Positions 51,529 to 60,105 of a DNA stretch of 64,000 nucleotides are shown in pieces. Source of the DNA: JBFEYJ01 sp041563315 (lineage in GTDB: Bacteria; Pseudomonadota; Gammaproteobacteria; Thiohalomonadales; Thiohalomonadaceae); NCBI GenBank assembly GCA_041563315.1, contig JBFFNE010000002.1, positions 14,290 through 78,289 on the forward strand, read 5' to 3'. Every line of letters begins with the position of its first letter. Within the stretch, counting starts at the first letter, position 1. The notes below the pieces were generated by a model. It was not told where the DNA came from, searched no databases, and was given only the letters and a program-made list of their open reading frames with translations. Position numbers and translations under genes: made by a program.

Positions 51529-53784
51529 ATGCCTTTGAACGACGAACAGGTTCAGTATTTCCGCGAGCAGCTCTCCTGTGGCTTTCGTGATCTCGATGAG
51601 TTCTTCCCCCATTGCATGGAGGAGGCGCTAAAGCTGCTCTCACCCCAAGCGTTGAAGGACTATCTCGACGGCGCGGGCCTCATCTGCAAGATCGGCCGCG
51701 GCTTTGAGCCGGTGCTGGTTTATCTGGAGGAAATGCCCGAGGTGGCTTCCCGGCTCGGTGAGTCTACGTTGGAACTGGTTTCGCAGGCGGTGTGGAAGAT
51801 GTCGCGCACCCCCAATGGCAAGGCGATTCCGCCGTTCCTTCAGACCATCGGCGAGGCCTCGCGGCGTCTCGGCAGCGAGGAGCTGCTTCGGGGCTACATC
51901 GACATGGTGTTCGACTTCATGGAGCGTACCACCGGCTCCATTCACGGCTTTCAGCAAACCATTCCCAGCCCCGGATTGCCGGAGTTTCTCAACCAGGTAC
52001 CGACGCTGTTCCGCAGTCTCTCCTGCGCTGGGGTGAGGAACTGGGTCGAGTACGGCATCCGCAACTACGGCAATCACCCCGAGCGGCAGAAAGACTATTT
52101 CAGCCTGCAGTCAGCGGATAGCCGTGCGGTGATGCAGCGTGAGCGCCACGGCACCCTGTTTATGGACCATGAGCGCAAGCTCGACCTCTACCTGCGTTCA
52201 CTGTGGCAGGACCACGACCATCTGGTGCCCTATTCGCTTGCTTTTGATGAGCTGCGCAAGCCGATGCCTTATTACGATGCCTACGGCATCCGCGTGCCCG
52301 ATGTGTACGACGACAGGAACGGCATTCGTGGCATTGACCGTTACCGGGTGCTGCTGGCGCACCTGGCCGGCCACCGGCGCTGGACCGCGGCTATCGTCGC
52401 CGACAACTACAGCCCGTTCCAGCGGGTGGCTATCGAGCACTTTGAGGATGCACGCATCGATCGCATGGTGATGGAGGCCTATCCGGGTTTGCGCAAGCTG
52501 ATGCTGGCACTGCATCCGCGCCCCGGCGAGAACGATTGCGATCCGGAGAAGGAGTCCTGCATCCGCCACCGGCTGGCGATGTTCTCCTACGCCGCGCTCG
52601 ATGCGGAGCATGGTTATGAGAATCCCGACTTGCTGGAGTTCCTGGAGCGCTTCAATGAACTGATGGCCAACGGTGAGCACTCGACCAGTGCGGTGGCAAG
52701 CCTGGCGATCTCCTACATCGCTCGTACCCGCCGTCAGCAGGACCAGTCCGCCAATATCTACTTCGCTGATACCGAGGTGGATTACCGTGATGACAACCGC
52801 CACATGTGGCGGTTCATCGAGGAGGGCGACGAGGAGGAGATGTTCGAGGAGGAGCGCAAGCTCAACCCGGAGGAGAAACAGTCTGAAGGGCTGCCGCCGC
52901 GCCTATACAGGGAGTGGGACTACAATACCAAGACCTATCGCCCTGACTGGGTCAGTCTCTACGAGAGCCTGCACCCTTCCGGAGATGCGGGTAAGATCGA
53001 TCGCCTGCTGGCCAAGCACGATGCCTTGAGCAAACAGCTCAAGCGCATTCTCGACCTGCTCAAGCCACAGCAGTTCGTACGTGTGCGCTACCAGGAAGAA
53101 GGTAGTGAACTGGACCTCGATGTGGCGATTCGCTCGCTGATCGATTTCAAGGCCGGTTCACAGCCCGACCCGCGCATCAATATGAGCCATCGTAACGATG
53201 GTCGTGACATTGCCGTCATGCTGTTGCTGGATCTTTCCGCTTCACTTAACGATGTGCCGGAAGGCTGTGAGCAGACCATTCTGGAGCTGTCCCAGGAGGC
53301 GGTCTCCTTGCTGAGCCTGGCCATCGAGGGACTGGGCGATGATTTTGCCGTCGCCGGTTTCTCCTCCAACACACGCCACGAGGTCTTTTACCAGCACATC
53401 AAGGGTTTCTCCGAGGGCTGGGACGATACGGTTAAGTCTCGCCTGGCGGCGATGGAGGCCGGCTATTCTACCCGTATGGGCGCAGCGCTCCGCCATGCCT
53501 CCCATTATCTGGGGGCGCGCCAGGCCGATAAGAAACTCCTTTTGGTGCTGACCGACGGCGAGCCCTCTGACATTGATGTGGATGACCCGCAGTTGCTGAT
53601 CCGTGATGCACAGAAAGCGGTGCAGGAGCTGGATCAGGACGGCATCTACACCTATTGCATCAATCTTGATGCGCGTGCCGACGAATACGTCCAGGATATT
53701 TTCGGTAAGCAGTTCGCGGTGATTGATCGCATCGAGCGGCTGCCAGAGAAACTGCCGCAACTGTTCATGGCGCTGACAAAGTAA
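51529..53784 (+). CDS. cbbO: CbbO, von Willebrand A-domain RuBisCO activase adaptor
   Basis: 751 residues. A long helical N-terminal part, then a C-terminal vWA domain starting at about 562 (DIAVMLLLDLSASLNDVPEG) whose DLSAS is the metal-ion-dependent adhesion site. In the characterised system one CbbO binds a CbbQ hexamer and uses this site to engage RuBisCO. The acidic linker EEGDEEEMFEEERKLNPEEK (about 430) separates the halves. AAAGGG about ten bases before the ATG. A weak GC hairpin follows the stop. Confidence 0.95.
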   Translation: MPLNDEQVQYFREQLSCGFRDLDEFFPHCMEEALKLLSPQALKDYLDGAGLICKIGRGFEPVLVYLEEMPEVASRLGESTLELVSQAVWKMSRTPNGKAIPPFLQTIGEASRRLGSEELLRGYIDMVFDFMERTTGSIHGFQQTIPSPGLPEFLNQVPTLFRSLSCAGVRNWVEYGIRNYGNHPERQKDYFSLQSADSRAVMQRERHGTLFMDHERKLDLYLRSLWQDHDHLVPYSLAFDELRKPMPYYDAYGIRVPDVYDDRNGIRGIDRYRVLLAHLAGHRRWTAAIVADNYSPFQRVAIEHFEDARIDRMVMEAYPGLRKLMLALHPRPGENDCDPEKESCIRHRLAMFSYAALDAEHGYENPDLLEFLERFNELMANGEHSTSAVASLAISYIARTRRQQDQSANIYFADTEVDYRDDNRHMWRFIEEGDEEEMFEEERKLNPEEKQSEGLPPRLYREWDYNTKTYRPDWVSLYESLHPSGDAGKIDRLLAKHDALSKQLKRILDLLKPQQFVRVRYQEEGSELDLDVAIRSLIDFKAGSQPDPRINMSHRNDGRDIAVMLLLDLSASLNDVPEGCEQTILELSQEAVSLLSLAIEGLGDDFAVAGFSSNTRHEVFYQHIKGFSEGWDDTVKSRLAAMEAGYSTRMGAALRHASHYLGARQADKKLLLVLTDGEPSDIDVDDPQLLIRDAQKAVQELDQDGIYTYCINLDARADEYVQDIFGKQFAVIDRIERLPEKLPQLFMALTK

Positions 53785-53806
53785 GCCCCACAAAGGGGGG
53801 GCTTAT
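53783..53806 (+). terminator. Hairpin after cbbO
   Basis: AAGCCCC, ACAAAG-containing loop, GGGGCTT followed by ATT. The stem overlaps the cbbO stop codon; the T-tract is weak, so it is a probable but not strong terminator. Confidence 0.6.
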
Positions 53807-53860
53807 TCAATCGCCGGATAAAGGTTTGACAGTCGTTAGCGGCGGCGGTTAACTTGCAGT

Positions 53861-54232
53861 ATGTCGCGCTTGCATTCATCCAAAGCCATGTTGAAGTGGC
53901 TGCTCCTGCTGCTGCTCCTGTTACAGGGGTACGCAGGAATGGCGACTGCCGATATCAACGCGCCCTGCACGATGGAGAGCGCCTTGTCCGAAGGCATGCC
54001 GGCAACGATGGGCGGGCATGAGGCCCACGAACCGGCAAAGGGATCGCCCTGCCCGGCAGAGTGCATGGATTGCTATGGATGTGTTCACGCCCCGGCCGGG
54101 GTAGTCTATTTGCACTTCACGCCGCTTCCTTTATATGCCTCATCGTTCTACGCCGTCGGGCCAATACAACCCTACACCTCTATTACCCTGTTCAGGGACC
54201 CCCCGCCTCCCCGTCTGATCAAATCGATCTAA
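53861..54232 (+). CDS. Small secreted Cys-rich protein
   Basis: 123 residues, or 114 if the second Met (53888) is used. A signal-peptide-like run of Leu (LKWLLLLLLLLQGYAG, Ala-Thr-Ala after) is followed by a His/Met/Glu stretch (TMGGHEAHEP) and a cysteine cluster CPAECMDCYGCVH. The His, Met and Cys content suggests metal or redox binding in the periplasm, and copA is about 7 kb away. I do not recognise a named family. It precedes the lipoprotein cytochrome by 113 bases on the same strand. Confidence 0.6.
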   Translation: MSRLHSSKAMLKWLLLLLLLLQGYAGMATADINAPCTMESALSEGMPATMGGHEAHEPAKGSPCPAECMDCYGCVHAPAGVVYLHFTPLPLYASSFYAVGPIQPYTSITLFRDPPPPRLIKSI

Positions 54233-54345
54233 ACATTGCACGACTCATGCTCCGGCATGGGTAATTCTATACCTTACTTTGTTATACATAGGTTCGTGAG
54301 ATCTGCCTGCAAAGGGATCACGAAAGAGGTCAAGTGGAGAGAAAT

Positions 54346-54813
54346 ATGATCAAGCATTTATTGATAGCCGCAGGTGCCTTAGTCCTGTTAAACGGCTGCG
54401 GTGAGGACAGTGGTAGGTCGATGTCCGGGGCTCAGGCAATGCCGCAAACCGCGTTTGAGCGGACAGTGGATGTTGCGCAGATCGCCCGAGGCGAGAAACT
54501 GTATCGGCAATACTGCGCCGAGTGTCACGGTGCCAACGGAGAAGGGGCGCCCAACTGGCGACAGCGGGATGCCGACGGCCTGTTCCCGCCTCCGCCACTT
54601 AACGGTACCGGCCATGCGTGGCATCATCCCAGGGCAATGCTGCATTACGTGATCGCCAACGGCAGCCCGGGCGGTCAGGGAAGGATGCCCGCCTGGAAAG
54701 GGAAGCTTGATAACGGAGACATCAACGACATCATCACCTGGTTCATCTCCGGTTGGCCCGATGAGGTGTACCAGGCATGGCAGGGGATGAATCATGCCCG
54801 GAAGGGGGGCTGA
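54346..54813 (+). CDS. Monoheme cytochrome c lipoprotein
   Basis: 155 residues from the ATG at 54346, with GGAGAG four bases upstream. The N-terminus (HLLIAAGALVLLNGCGEDS) is a lipoprotein signal with Cys at about 20. One heme site CAECH at about 61-65 (YRQYCAECHGANGEG) and the likely axial Met in GRMPAWKGKL. A class I cytochrome anchored to the membrane on the periplasmic side; partner oxidase or dehydrogenase is not in the window. Its last codons overlap a Gly/Tyr-rich ORF in another frame. Confidence 0.88.
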   Translation: MIKHLLIAAGALVLLNGCGEDSGRSMSGAQAMPQTAFERTVDVAQIARGEKLYRQYCAECHGANGEGAPNWRQRDADGLFPPPPLNGTGHAWHHPRAMLHYVIANGSPGGQGRMPAWKGKLDNGDINDIITWFISGWPDEVYQAWQGMNHARKGG

Positions 54814-54969
54814 GACGCGGGCCGCGGACAACGATGAGCAGGCCCCGGCATCGGCACCGCCTTATGGCTACGGCGGTTACGGTCCGGGCATGATGGGGGG
54901 CCGGGTTATGGTAGACCGATGATGGGCCAAGGCTATTATTATCCGGACAACCAACAGTACAGCTCTTGA
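54794..54969 (+). pseudogene. Gly/Tyr/Met-rich small ORF split by an apparent frameshift
   Basis: An ORF opening at ATG 54794, overlapping the end of the cytochrome gene, reads ...APPYGYGGYGPGMMGG and then leaves its composition and stops at 54920-54922. In the next frame, from the six-G run at 54895-54900, the sequence continues as GPGYGRPMMGQGYYYPDNQQ before a stop at 54967-54969. One extra G in that run would join the two halves into a single protein of about 58 residues. Either a real single-base deletion, a sequencing error in a homopolymer, or programmed slippage. It has a Gly/Tyr repeat character but no identified family. Confidence 0.5.
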
Positions 54970-55137
54970 ACTTACCCCTTGCGACCCGCATCTCCAACTG
55001 GGCTGTCTGGGTTGAGAACAAGCTGTTATACATCATACGTAGCGCAGAGGCTCATCGATGTGCCTCCGACTATCTTCGGGCGCTTAAGACTCATGGGAAG
55101 TCATTTCCCCTTTGCAGCGATAACAACAGGAGCGAAT

Positions 55138-55527
55138 ATGTACGGGTTTACTGTGACACTGAATGGCAATTTTGATGAAATCGTAGGCCGGGTAGCCGAG
55201 GCCTTGAAAGGGGAAGGATTCGGAGTACTGACCGAGATCGACGTCAAAGCCACGCTCAAGGCCAAGCTGGATATCGACAAGCGTCCCTACAAGATTCTCG
55301 GCGCCTGCAATCCGCAGCTGGCGAACCAGGCCATCGATGCCGAGCCGGATATCGGACTCCTGCTGCCCTGTAATGTGGTAGTGCGTGAGGCTGAGGATGG
55401 CTCGATCGTTGTCGGCTTCATGGACCCGGCGGCGGTGCTCGGCTTGGTCGGTCGCGATGAACTGAAAGCGCTGGGTAGTGAGGTGCGTAGCCGGCTTGAG
55501 CGTGTGCGTGACGCCTTGAAGGCATAA
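55138..55527 (+). CDS. DUF302 domain protein
   Basis: 129 residues from the ATG at 55138 (MYGFTVTLNGNFDEIVGRVAEALKGEGFG), with AGGAG seven bases upstream; the longer reading from 54979 crosses the promoter region. The pattern GVLTEIDVKATLKAKLDID, YKILGACNPQLANQAI, and GLLLPCNVVVREAEDG is DUF302. The function is unknown; these proteins are frequent in sulfur- and metal-metabolising bacteria. Cytoplasmic, no signal peptide. A GAGGCGAGGG repeat follows it. Confidence 0.9.
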   Translation: MYGFTVTLNGNFDEIVGRVAEALKGEGFGVLTEIDVKATLKAKLDIDKRPYKILGACNPQLANQAIDAEPDIGLLLPCNVVVREAEDGSIVVGFMDPAAVLGLVGRDELKALGSEVRSRLERVRDALKA

Positions 55528-55538
55528 GCGAGATGAAA

Positions 55539-55680
55539 GCTACGAGAGGCGAGGGGTAAAAGCAGATACAAGGGACAAGAGGCGAAATACGAGGTGTTGG
55601 GTGCGCTACATGCACGGAAAACTCCCGTTCACGCAGCGAGCCCCTTCCCTCGCCTCTTTTCCCTCGAATCTCGTATCTCC
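55539..55680. repeat. GATACGAG/GAGGCGAGGG inverted repeat, copy 2
   Basis: GAGGCGAGGG (55546-55555) pairs exactly with CCCTCGCCTC (55647-55656). ATACGAG (55587-55593) pairs with CTCGTAT (55670-55676). The motif words are those of copy 1 at 16241-16288 but spread over 140 bases. It fills the gap between the DUF302 and TauD-like genes. Confidence 0.72.
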
Positions 55681-55705
55681 TCTCTGTGCTGGATATAATG
55701 CCGCA

Positions 55706-56593
55706 ATGACAAATGACTCCCCGTTCCTGCTGGAAAACGACACTGCCTACCGTGACTGGCGTGAAGCAAAACTTGCCGATTACCCCACCACGGCTGCAGA
55801 GCTCATTGTCGATGTGGCCGATCCGCTTCATATCAGTGACACGGAGTATCAGGCACTGCTAGTGTGTCTGCGCAAGACCAATATGGCGATCTATCGTACC
55901 GGCCTTGGCGATAACCCGGACAAGGCATTCCCCCGGGCACTGGGCGAGCGCTTTGGTCTGGTTCATCTGGACAGCAACCTGCTGGCCGATGACGACGGGC
56001 TGACCTCAATCACGGTTAATCCCGCGGGTGAGCATCCCAAATACATCCCCTACACCAATCGCCCCATCAACTGGCACTGCGACGGTTATTACAATACCGG
56101 TGAGCAGCAGATCCGCGGCATGCTGTTGCATTGCGTACAGCCGGCGGCGGAGGGTGGGGAGAACCAGTTGCTGGATCACGAGATCGCCTACCTGCAGCTG
56201 CGCGATGAAAATCCCGATTACATCCGCACCCTGATGGCGCCCGATGTGATGACCATTCCGCCTGGCAAGGATGGCGAGGGCGGCGAACGCGGTGCCTCGG
56301 TCGGTCCGGTGTTCTCCATCCATCAGGCCACCGGTTCGCTGCACATGCGCTACACCGCGCGCAAGCGCAACATCGAGTGGAAAGACGATGCCGCCACCGC
56401 TGCCGCCCTTGCCGCGCTTGCGCGGATCCTGAGTGACGACAACCCCTACATCTTCCGTGCCCGCCTCGAATCGGGTATGGGACTTATTTGCAACAATGTG
56501 CTGCACACCCGCGATGGCTTCAACGATCGGCCTGACCATCCTAGGCGGCTGCTCTATCGCGCACGTTACTTCGATCGCATTTCCGAAACCTGA
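55706..56593 (+). CDS. TauD/TfdA-family Fe(II)/2-oxoglutarate dioxygenase
   Basis: 295 residues from the ATG at 55706 (MTNDSPFLLENDTAYRDWRE); the longer ORF starts inside the repeat. NWHCDGYY carries the H-x-D iron ligands (about 121-123), and the distal His is in VLHTRDGF with the Arg that binds 2-oxoglutarate in DHPRRLLYRARYF. Substrates of the family include taurine and other sulfonates, but also many other compounds; no sulfonate transporter is adjacent. No strong ribosome-binding site is visible upstream. Confidence 0.85.
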   Translation: MTNDSPFLLENDTAYRDWREAKLADYPTTAAELIVDVADPLHISDTEYQALLVCLRKTNMAIYRTGLGDNPDKAFPRALGERFGLVHLDSNLLADDDGLTSITVNPAGEHPKYIPYTNRPINWHCDGYYNTGEQQIRGMLLHCVQPAAEGGENQLLDHEIAYLQLRDENPDYIRTLMAPDVMTIPPGKDGEGGERGASVGPVFSIHQATGSLHMRYTARKRNIEWKDDAATAAALAALARILSDDNPYIFRARLESGMGLICNNVLHTRDGFNDRPDHPRRLLYRARYFDRISET

Positions 56594-56617
56594 GGGAAAT
56601 TTCCCTTCCTGCCTGTA

Positions 56618-56631
56618 TTGACCTGAATCAA
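56618..56631 (+). promoter_or_regulatory. FNR/DNR-type operator before the hemerythrin operon
   Basis: TTGACCTGAATCAA is an inverted repeat matching the CRP-FNR family site TTGAT-N4-ATCAA at nine of the ten defined positions. It is 50 bases upstream of the hemerythrin start codon, a reasonable place for an activator site at about -41.5 from a start near 56665. It suggests control by low oxygen or nitric oxide. Confidence 0.7.
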
Positions 56632-56680
56632 TGTCTTGCGCCTGATGCCGAATGATAATTGGTGTCAGGAGGATCCAACC

Positions 56681-57127
56681 ATGACGACATTCAGCAGTTA
56701 CATGGGTGATGACCACCATCGTTGCGACGAACTGTTCGCCTCAGCCGAGGCCACCGTGGAACGTGGTGACTGGGACCGTGCCACCGAGGCTCATCAGCGT
56801 TTTCTGGAAGGCATGCAGCACCACTTTGCGATGGAGGAGGAGGTGCTGTTTCCTGCCTTTGAGGTGGCCAGTGGCAGCAATATGGGCCCCACCGCGGTGA
56901 TGCGTCATGAACACCAACAGATACGTCAGCTCATTGATGACATGGATCAGGCACTAGAGGCACAGCAGGCCGATGAGTATCTCGGGGTGTCGGAGACCCT
57001 GTTGGTGCTGATGCAGCAGCATAATGCCAAGGAAGAGCAGATCCTCTATCCCGCCAGTGAGCATTTGCTGGCTGAGCAGCAGGCTGCCCTGCTGGCGATG
57101 ATGCAGGAAGTCGGCAAGGTCGAGTGA
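56681..57127 (+). CDS. Hemerythrin-domain protein
   Basis: 148 residues from the ATG at 56681, preceded by AGGAGG at a standard distance. A four-helix hemerythrin HHE fold with diiron ligands visible as H12 (DDHHRCD), H48 and E52 (HHFAMEEEVLFP), H77 or H79 (RHEHQQI) and HNAKEEQILYP. Relatives bind O2 or NO, or repair Fe-S and di-iron centres (YtfE). First gene of an operon with a DUF2249 protein and a multi-pass membrane protein, behind an FNR/DNR-type box, which points to nitrosative or low-oxygen response. Confidence 0.9.
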   Translation: MTTFSSYMGDDHHRCDELFASAEATVERGDWDRATEAHQRFLEGMQHHFAMEEEVLFPAFEVASGSNMGPTAVMRHEHQQIRQLIDDMDQALEAQQADEYLGVSETLLVLMQQHNAKEEQILYPASEHLLAEQQAALLAMMQEVGKVE

Positions 57128-57408
57128 TGGCGTGGGAGTTGCTGGATGTCTCCGAACTGGAGGCCCCTGAGCCGCTAGTCCTGGCACTTGGCGCCGTGAC
57201 AAAGCTACCAACAGGCACCTACCTTCGCCTGCTCCACCGCATGAAACCCTGTTACCTCTACGGCCATCTCACCGAGCAGGGCTTCGAGTCCGACACCCGT
57301 CAGGGTTTGGAGGTCGCCTGCGAGGTGTTCATCTGGCGTCGAACAGATGATACTGCGCGCGCTGCTGCCATAGCGGCGGCCTCCGTCCTGAAACCCTGGG
57401 AGGAGTAG
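57127..57408 (+). CDS. DUF2249 domain protein
   Basis: 93 residues. The ATG at 57127 shares one base with the hemerythrin stop, so the genes are coupled. LLDVSELEAPEPLVLALGAVTKLPTGTYLRLLHRMKPCYLYGHL, split over 5-48, matches DUF2249, a TusA-like small fold. DUF2249 domains often occur next to hemerythrin and NO-handling genes; the activity is not known. The single Cys sits in the KPCYLY motif. Confidence 0.82.
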   Translation: MAWELLDVSELEAPEPLVLALGAVTKLPTGTYLRLLHRMKPCYLYGHLTEQGFESDTRQGLEVACEVFIWRRTDDTARAAAIAAASVLKPWEE

Positions 57409-57413
57409 AGCGG

Positions 57414-58685
57414 GTGAACTACACCACCTTGTCTCTCAGTCAGACGCCAGCGCTGGCGGTACCGCTTCGTTTCTTTCTCACCGCTCCGCTACTGCTTGCA
57501 GCCGCTGCCCTGGTCATTGTTTTCAGTGGCCCGGAACTCTTCGCTACACGCTGGAGTCCGGCAATGTTGGCGCTCACTCACCTCATCACCCTGGGGTTTC
57601 TCGGCAGTTGCATGCTCGGTGCGATGCAGCAACTGCTGCCGGTACTCGTGGGTGTGCCGATACCGTCCGTAGGACGGGTCAGTGTGGGACTGTATCTGTT
57701 ATGGAGTATCGGCGTCGTGTGCCTGGTGACAGGTATGGGTATCGGCTGGTCCGTTGCTCTGCAGGGCGGTGCCTTGTCCCTCGCACTGGCGGTGCTGGGA
57801 TTTGCACTGGTTGCCGGACGTTCGTTGTTAAGCTCTTCCTCTCGCCATGCCACGGTGCCTGCGATGGCCGTCGCCGTTGTCGCACTGGTGGTGACGGCCT
57901 CCATTGCACTTTACCTGCTGGTGCGCTACGGCTGGCAACTGCCCCTGGCCCACCCATGGACCCGGCTTCATATCGGTTGGGGTCTTGTAGGTTGGGTAGG
58001 GCTGTTGATCATCGGTGTCGCCTACCAGGTAGTGCCGATGTTTCAAATCACGCCGGAATATCCTCGCTGGCTGAGACGCCTTCTGGTGCCTGTACTCACG
58101 GCATTGCTGCTTGCGTGGTCACTAGCACCTTGGGTGGCAATAGAGCAGACTCTGTCCTGGTTGCTGGCTGCCGGCCTGGTGGGTTTTGCATTGCATACCC
58201 TGCGTCTGCAGCAACAGCGTCGGCGACGCCTTGCTGATGTGACTCTTGATTTCTGGCGACTGGCGATGGTTTCACTCATGCTTGCCGTGGTGGCCTGGAT
58301 CATCCAGCGCTTATACCCCAAGCCGGCGCTGGAGCTGGCGGCAGGGGTGCTATTCCTGCTCGGCTTTGCCGGCTCAGCGGTCAATGGGATGCTATACAAG
58401 ATTGTCCCTTTCCTGATCTGGCTGCACCTGAACAATCGCCTGCAGCAGGGGGGGCGGCGGCAGGCTACGGTGCCCAATATGAAGCAGGTGATCCGGGAAC
58501 GCATGGCCCGTTGGCAGTTTCGTCTGCATCTGGTGGCGCTGCTATTACTTCTTGTCGGACTGTCAGGCGTGGTCCCGCTGCCCGTGATTGGTATGGCGTG
58601 GCTGGTGAGTAGCGGGTTGTTGTGGTGGAACCTGGCGGAGGCCCTGAGGCTGTATCAAAGGGTACTGGCGGAACAGGGGGAATAG
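57414..58685 (+). CDS. Polytopic membrane protein, heme-copper oxidase subunit I-like / NnrS-like
   Basis: 423 residues, about 12 membrane helices, GTG start after AGGAG. Conserved-looking His positions are in LALTHLITLGFLG, WTRLHIGWGLVGWVGLLIIG and FLIWLHLNN; the pattern GVAYQVVPMFQ after the LHIGWG helix is typical of distant NorB/NnrS-like proteins seen beside hemerythrin and DUF2249 genes. I do not see the complete His set of a working heme-copper oxidase, so it may bind heme or metal without being an oxidase. Last gene of the operon; inverted repeats follow. Confidence 0.62.
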   Translation: MNYTTLSLSQTPALAVPLRFFLTAPLLLAAAALVIVFSGPELFATRWSPAMLALTHLITLGFLGSCMLGAMQQLLPVLVGVPIPSVGRVSVGLYLLWSIGVVCLVTGMGIGWSVALQGGALSLALAVLGFALVAGRSLLSSSSRHATVPAMAVAVVALVVTASIALYLLVRYGWQLPLAHPWTRLHIGWGLVGWVGLLIIGVAYQVVPMFQITPEYPRWLRRLLVPVLTALLLAWSLAPWVAIEQTLSWLLAAGLVGFALHTLRLQQQRRRRLADVTLDFWRLAMVSLMLAVVAWIIQRLYPKPALELAAGVLFLLGFAGSAVNGMLYKIVPFLIWLHLNNRLQQGGRRQATVPNMKQVIRERMARWQFRLHLVALLLLLVGLSGVVPLPVIGMAWLVSSGLLWWNLAEALRLYQRVLAEQGE

Positions 58686-58693
58686 GTGCGACA

Positions 58694-58789
58694 TTGTGTC
58701 GCTGGCGCGACGGATTAGATTATATGCGGGGGCGAAAACCCCGCATAGATTAATTGTCACGATAGCGACACAAACCCGAAGAGGGGTTT
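58694..58789. repeat. Nested inverted repeats between convergent genes
   Basis: Outer arms TTGTGTCGCT (58694-58703) and AGCGACACAA (58764-58773) are exact complements. Inside them TATGCGGGG (58723-58731) pairs exactly with CCCCGCATA (58739-58747). Next to them AAACCC (58772-58777) pairs with GGGTTT (58784-58789). The region lies between the membrane-protein gene (rightward) and the nitronate monooxygenase-like gene (leftward). No T-tract follows the inner stem, so termination is possible but not proven. Confidence 0.7.
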
Positions 58790-58810
58790 GCCACTAAACT
58801 GCGATGACCC

Positions 58811-59974
58811 TTAGGTCGTCGCCGCTTTGGGGTCGACCCCTGTCAGCAGAAATGCCAGCAGGTCGTGCACGGAGCGCAGCTGATTACCAAACGGCAACGG
58901 CTCGGAACCACGGAAGAACAGGCCCTTCTCCACATTACCCATTACCGCCGCTTCCAACTGGGTGTCAATGCAGAACTGGCCTGAGCTGGGATCGCCGTCC
59001 TTGAGCCCGCAGTGGGTCAGACACTCAAACCACACGGCGCACTTGCTTTTGTCCGGGGTGGCACGTGAGCGCACCCGCTCTTCGCGTTCCAGGTATTTTT
59101 TCAGCCAGGGCGTGAGCACAGCGCGGGCCGGCAGGCCGGCGGTGCTCATGAAGGTGACGATCTCCTCAGGTCTGGCTTCGAGCAGCACCTTTTTGAAATT
59201 GGGGTGGGCATCGCCCTCTTCGGTGACGGCGAAGGGAGTGCCGATCTGCACGCCGCTTGCTCCTTGGCTGAATAGCTCCTTGATCTTGGCAAAGGAGTTA
59301 ACGCCGCCGGCAGGCAGTAGTGGGATCGGGTCGAGCTTGAGCTGTTCGAACACCTTGGGGATCTCGGCCAGCACACGCTTGAAGTCAAAGCGCGGATTGT
59401 TGATATCTGCCGGCTTGGGCGCGCCGAGGTGACCGCCGGCGTATCGCGGATGCTCCAGCACAATGGCATCGGGCAGTACACCCTTGCGCATCCAGCGCTT
59501 GAGTACGGCACGCACCCCACGTTCCTCGGAGAGGATCGGGATCAGGGCGACCTCGGGGTAATCCTTGGTCAGATCCGGCAGTTCGAAGGGAAGTCCGGCA
59601 CCCATGATGATGGCATTGGCGCCGCTCTCGCAGGCTTGTTTGACCAGTTCTGGGTAGCGGTCCACGGCGCGCATCACGTTGACGGCGATAAGGCCTTCGG
59701 GACCGGCAATCTCGCGGGCACCCTTAATCTCGCGATCCAGGGCTTCCATGTTCGCCTCATCAATGACCTTACGGTCCTTGGTGCGATGAGTGCGTTCCAT
59801 TAGATCCGGGTGGTGCACGCGTAGATCAATGCTGGCAATGGTACCGATAGCGCCTTCTTTGGCGACATTGCCAGCCAGCTTGTGGGCAGAGACGCCCACC
59901 CCCATACCTCCCTGGATTATGGGTAGTAACTCGCGATCACGGAGTTTCAGTAACGGGAACGGGGTTTTGATCAT
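58811..59974 (-). CDS. FMN-dependent nitronate monooxygenase-like oxidoreductase
   Basis: 387 residues, TIM barrel of the nitronate monooxygenase / 2-nitropropane dioxygenase family. LLPIIQGGMGVGVSAHKLAGNVAKEGAIGT at the N-terminus, INVMRAVDRYPELVKQACESGANAIIMGAG, PLLPAGGVNSFAKIKELFSQGASGVQIGT (FMN phosphate site, split over about 223-251) are clear. The C-terminal Cys-containing segment KCAVWFECLTHCGLKDG is unusual compared with the shorter class enzymes. Substrate unknown; could also be an enoyl reductase-like enzyme. Divergent from the radical SAM gene. Confidence 0.85.
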   Translation of the reverse strand: MIKTPFPLLKLRDRELLPIIQGGMGVGVSAHKLAGNVAKEGAIGTIASIDLRVHHPDLMERTHRTKDRKVIDEANMEALDREIKGAREIAGPEGLIAVNVMRAVDRYPELVKQACESGANAIIMGAGLPFELPDLTKDYPEVALIPILSEERGVRAVLKRWMRKGVLPDAIVLEHPRYAGGHLGAPKPADINNPRFDFKRVLAEIPKVFEQLKLDPIPLLPAGGVNSFAKIKELFSQGASGVQIGTPFAVTEEGDAHPNFKKVLLEARPEEIVTFMSTAGLPARAVLTPWLKKYLEREERVRSRATPDKSKCAVWFECLTHCGLKDGDPSSGQFCIDTQLEAAVMGNVEKGLFFRGSEPLPFGNQLRSVHDLLAFLLTGVDPKAATT

Positions 59975-60105
59975 TCAACACCTGTCTACAATCGGAACAC
60001 ACAAAGGAGAGTATCATACAGCAAGCTTGGCCATTGATCCGCATCATTATGATGGTGGATGATGGCCACTGGATTAGGAGCAGGAGCCGCGGACAGCAAT
60101 TTTCG

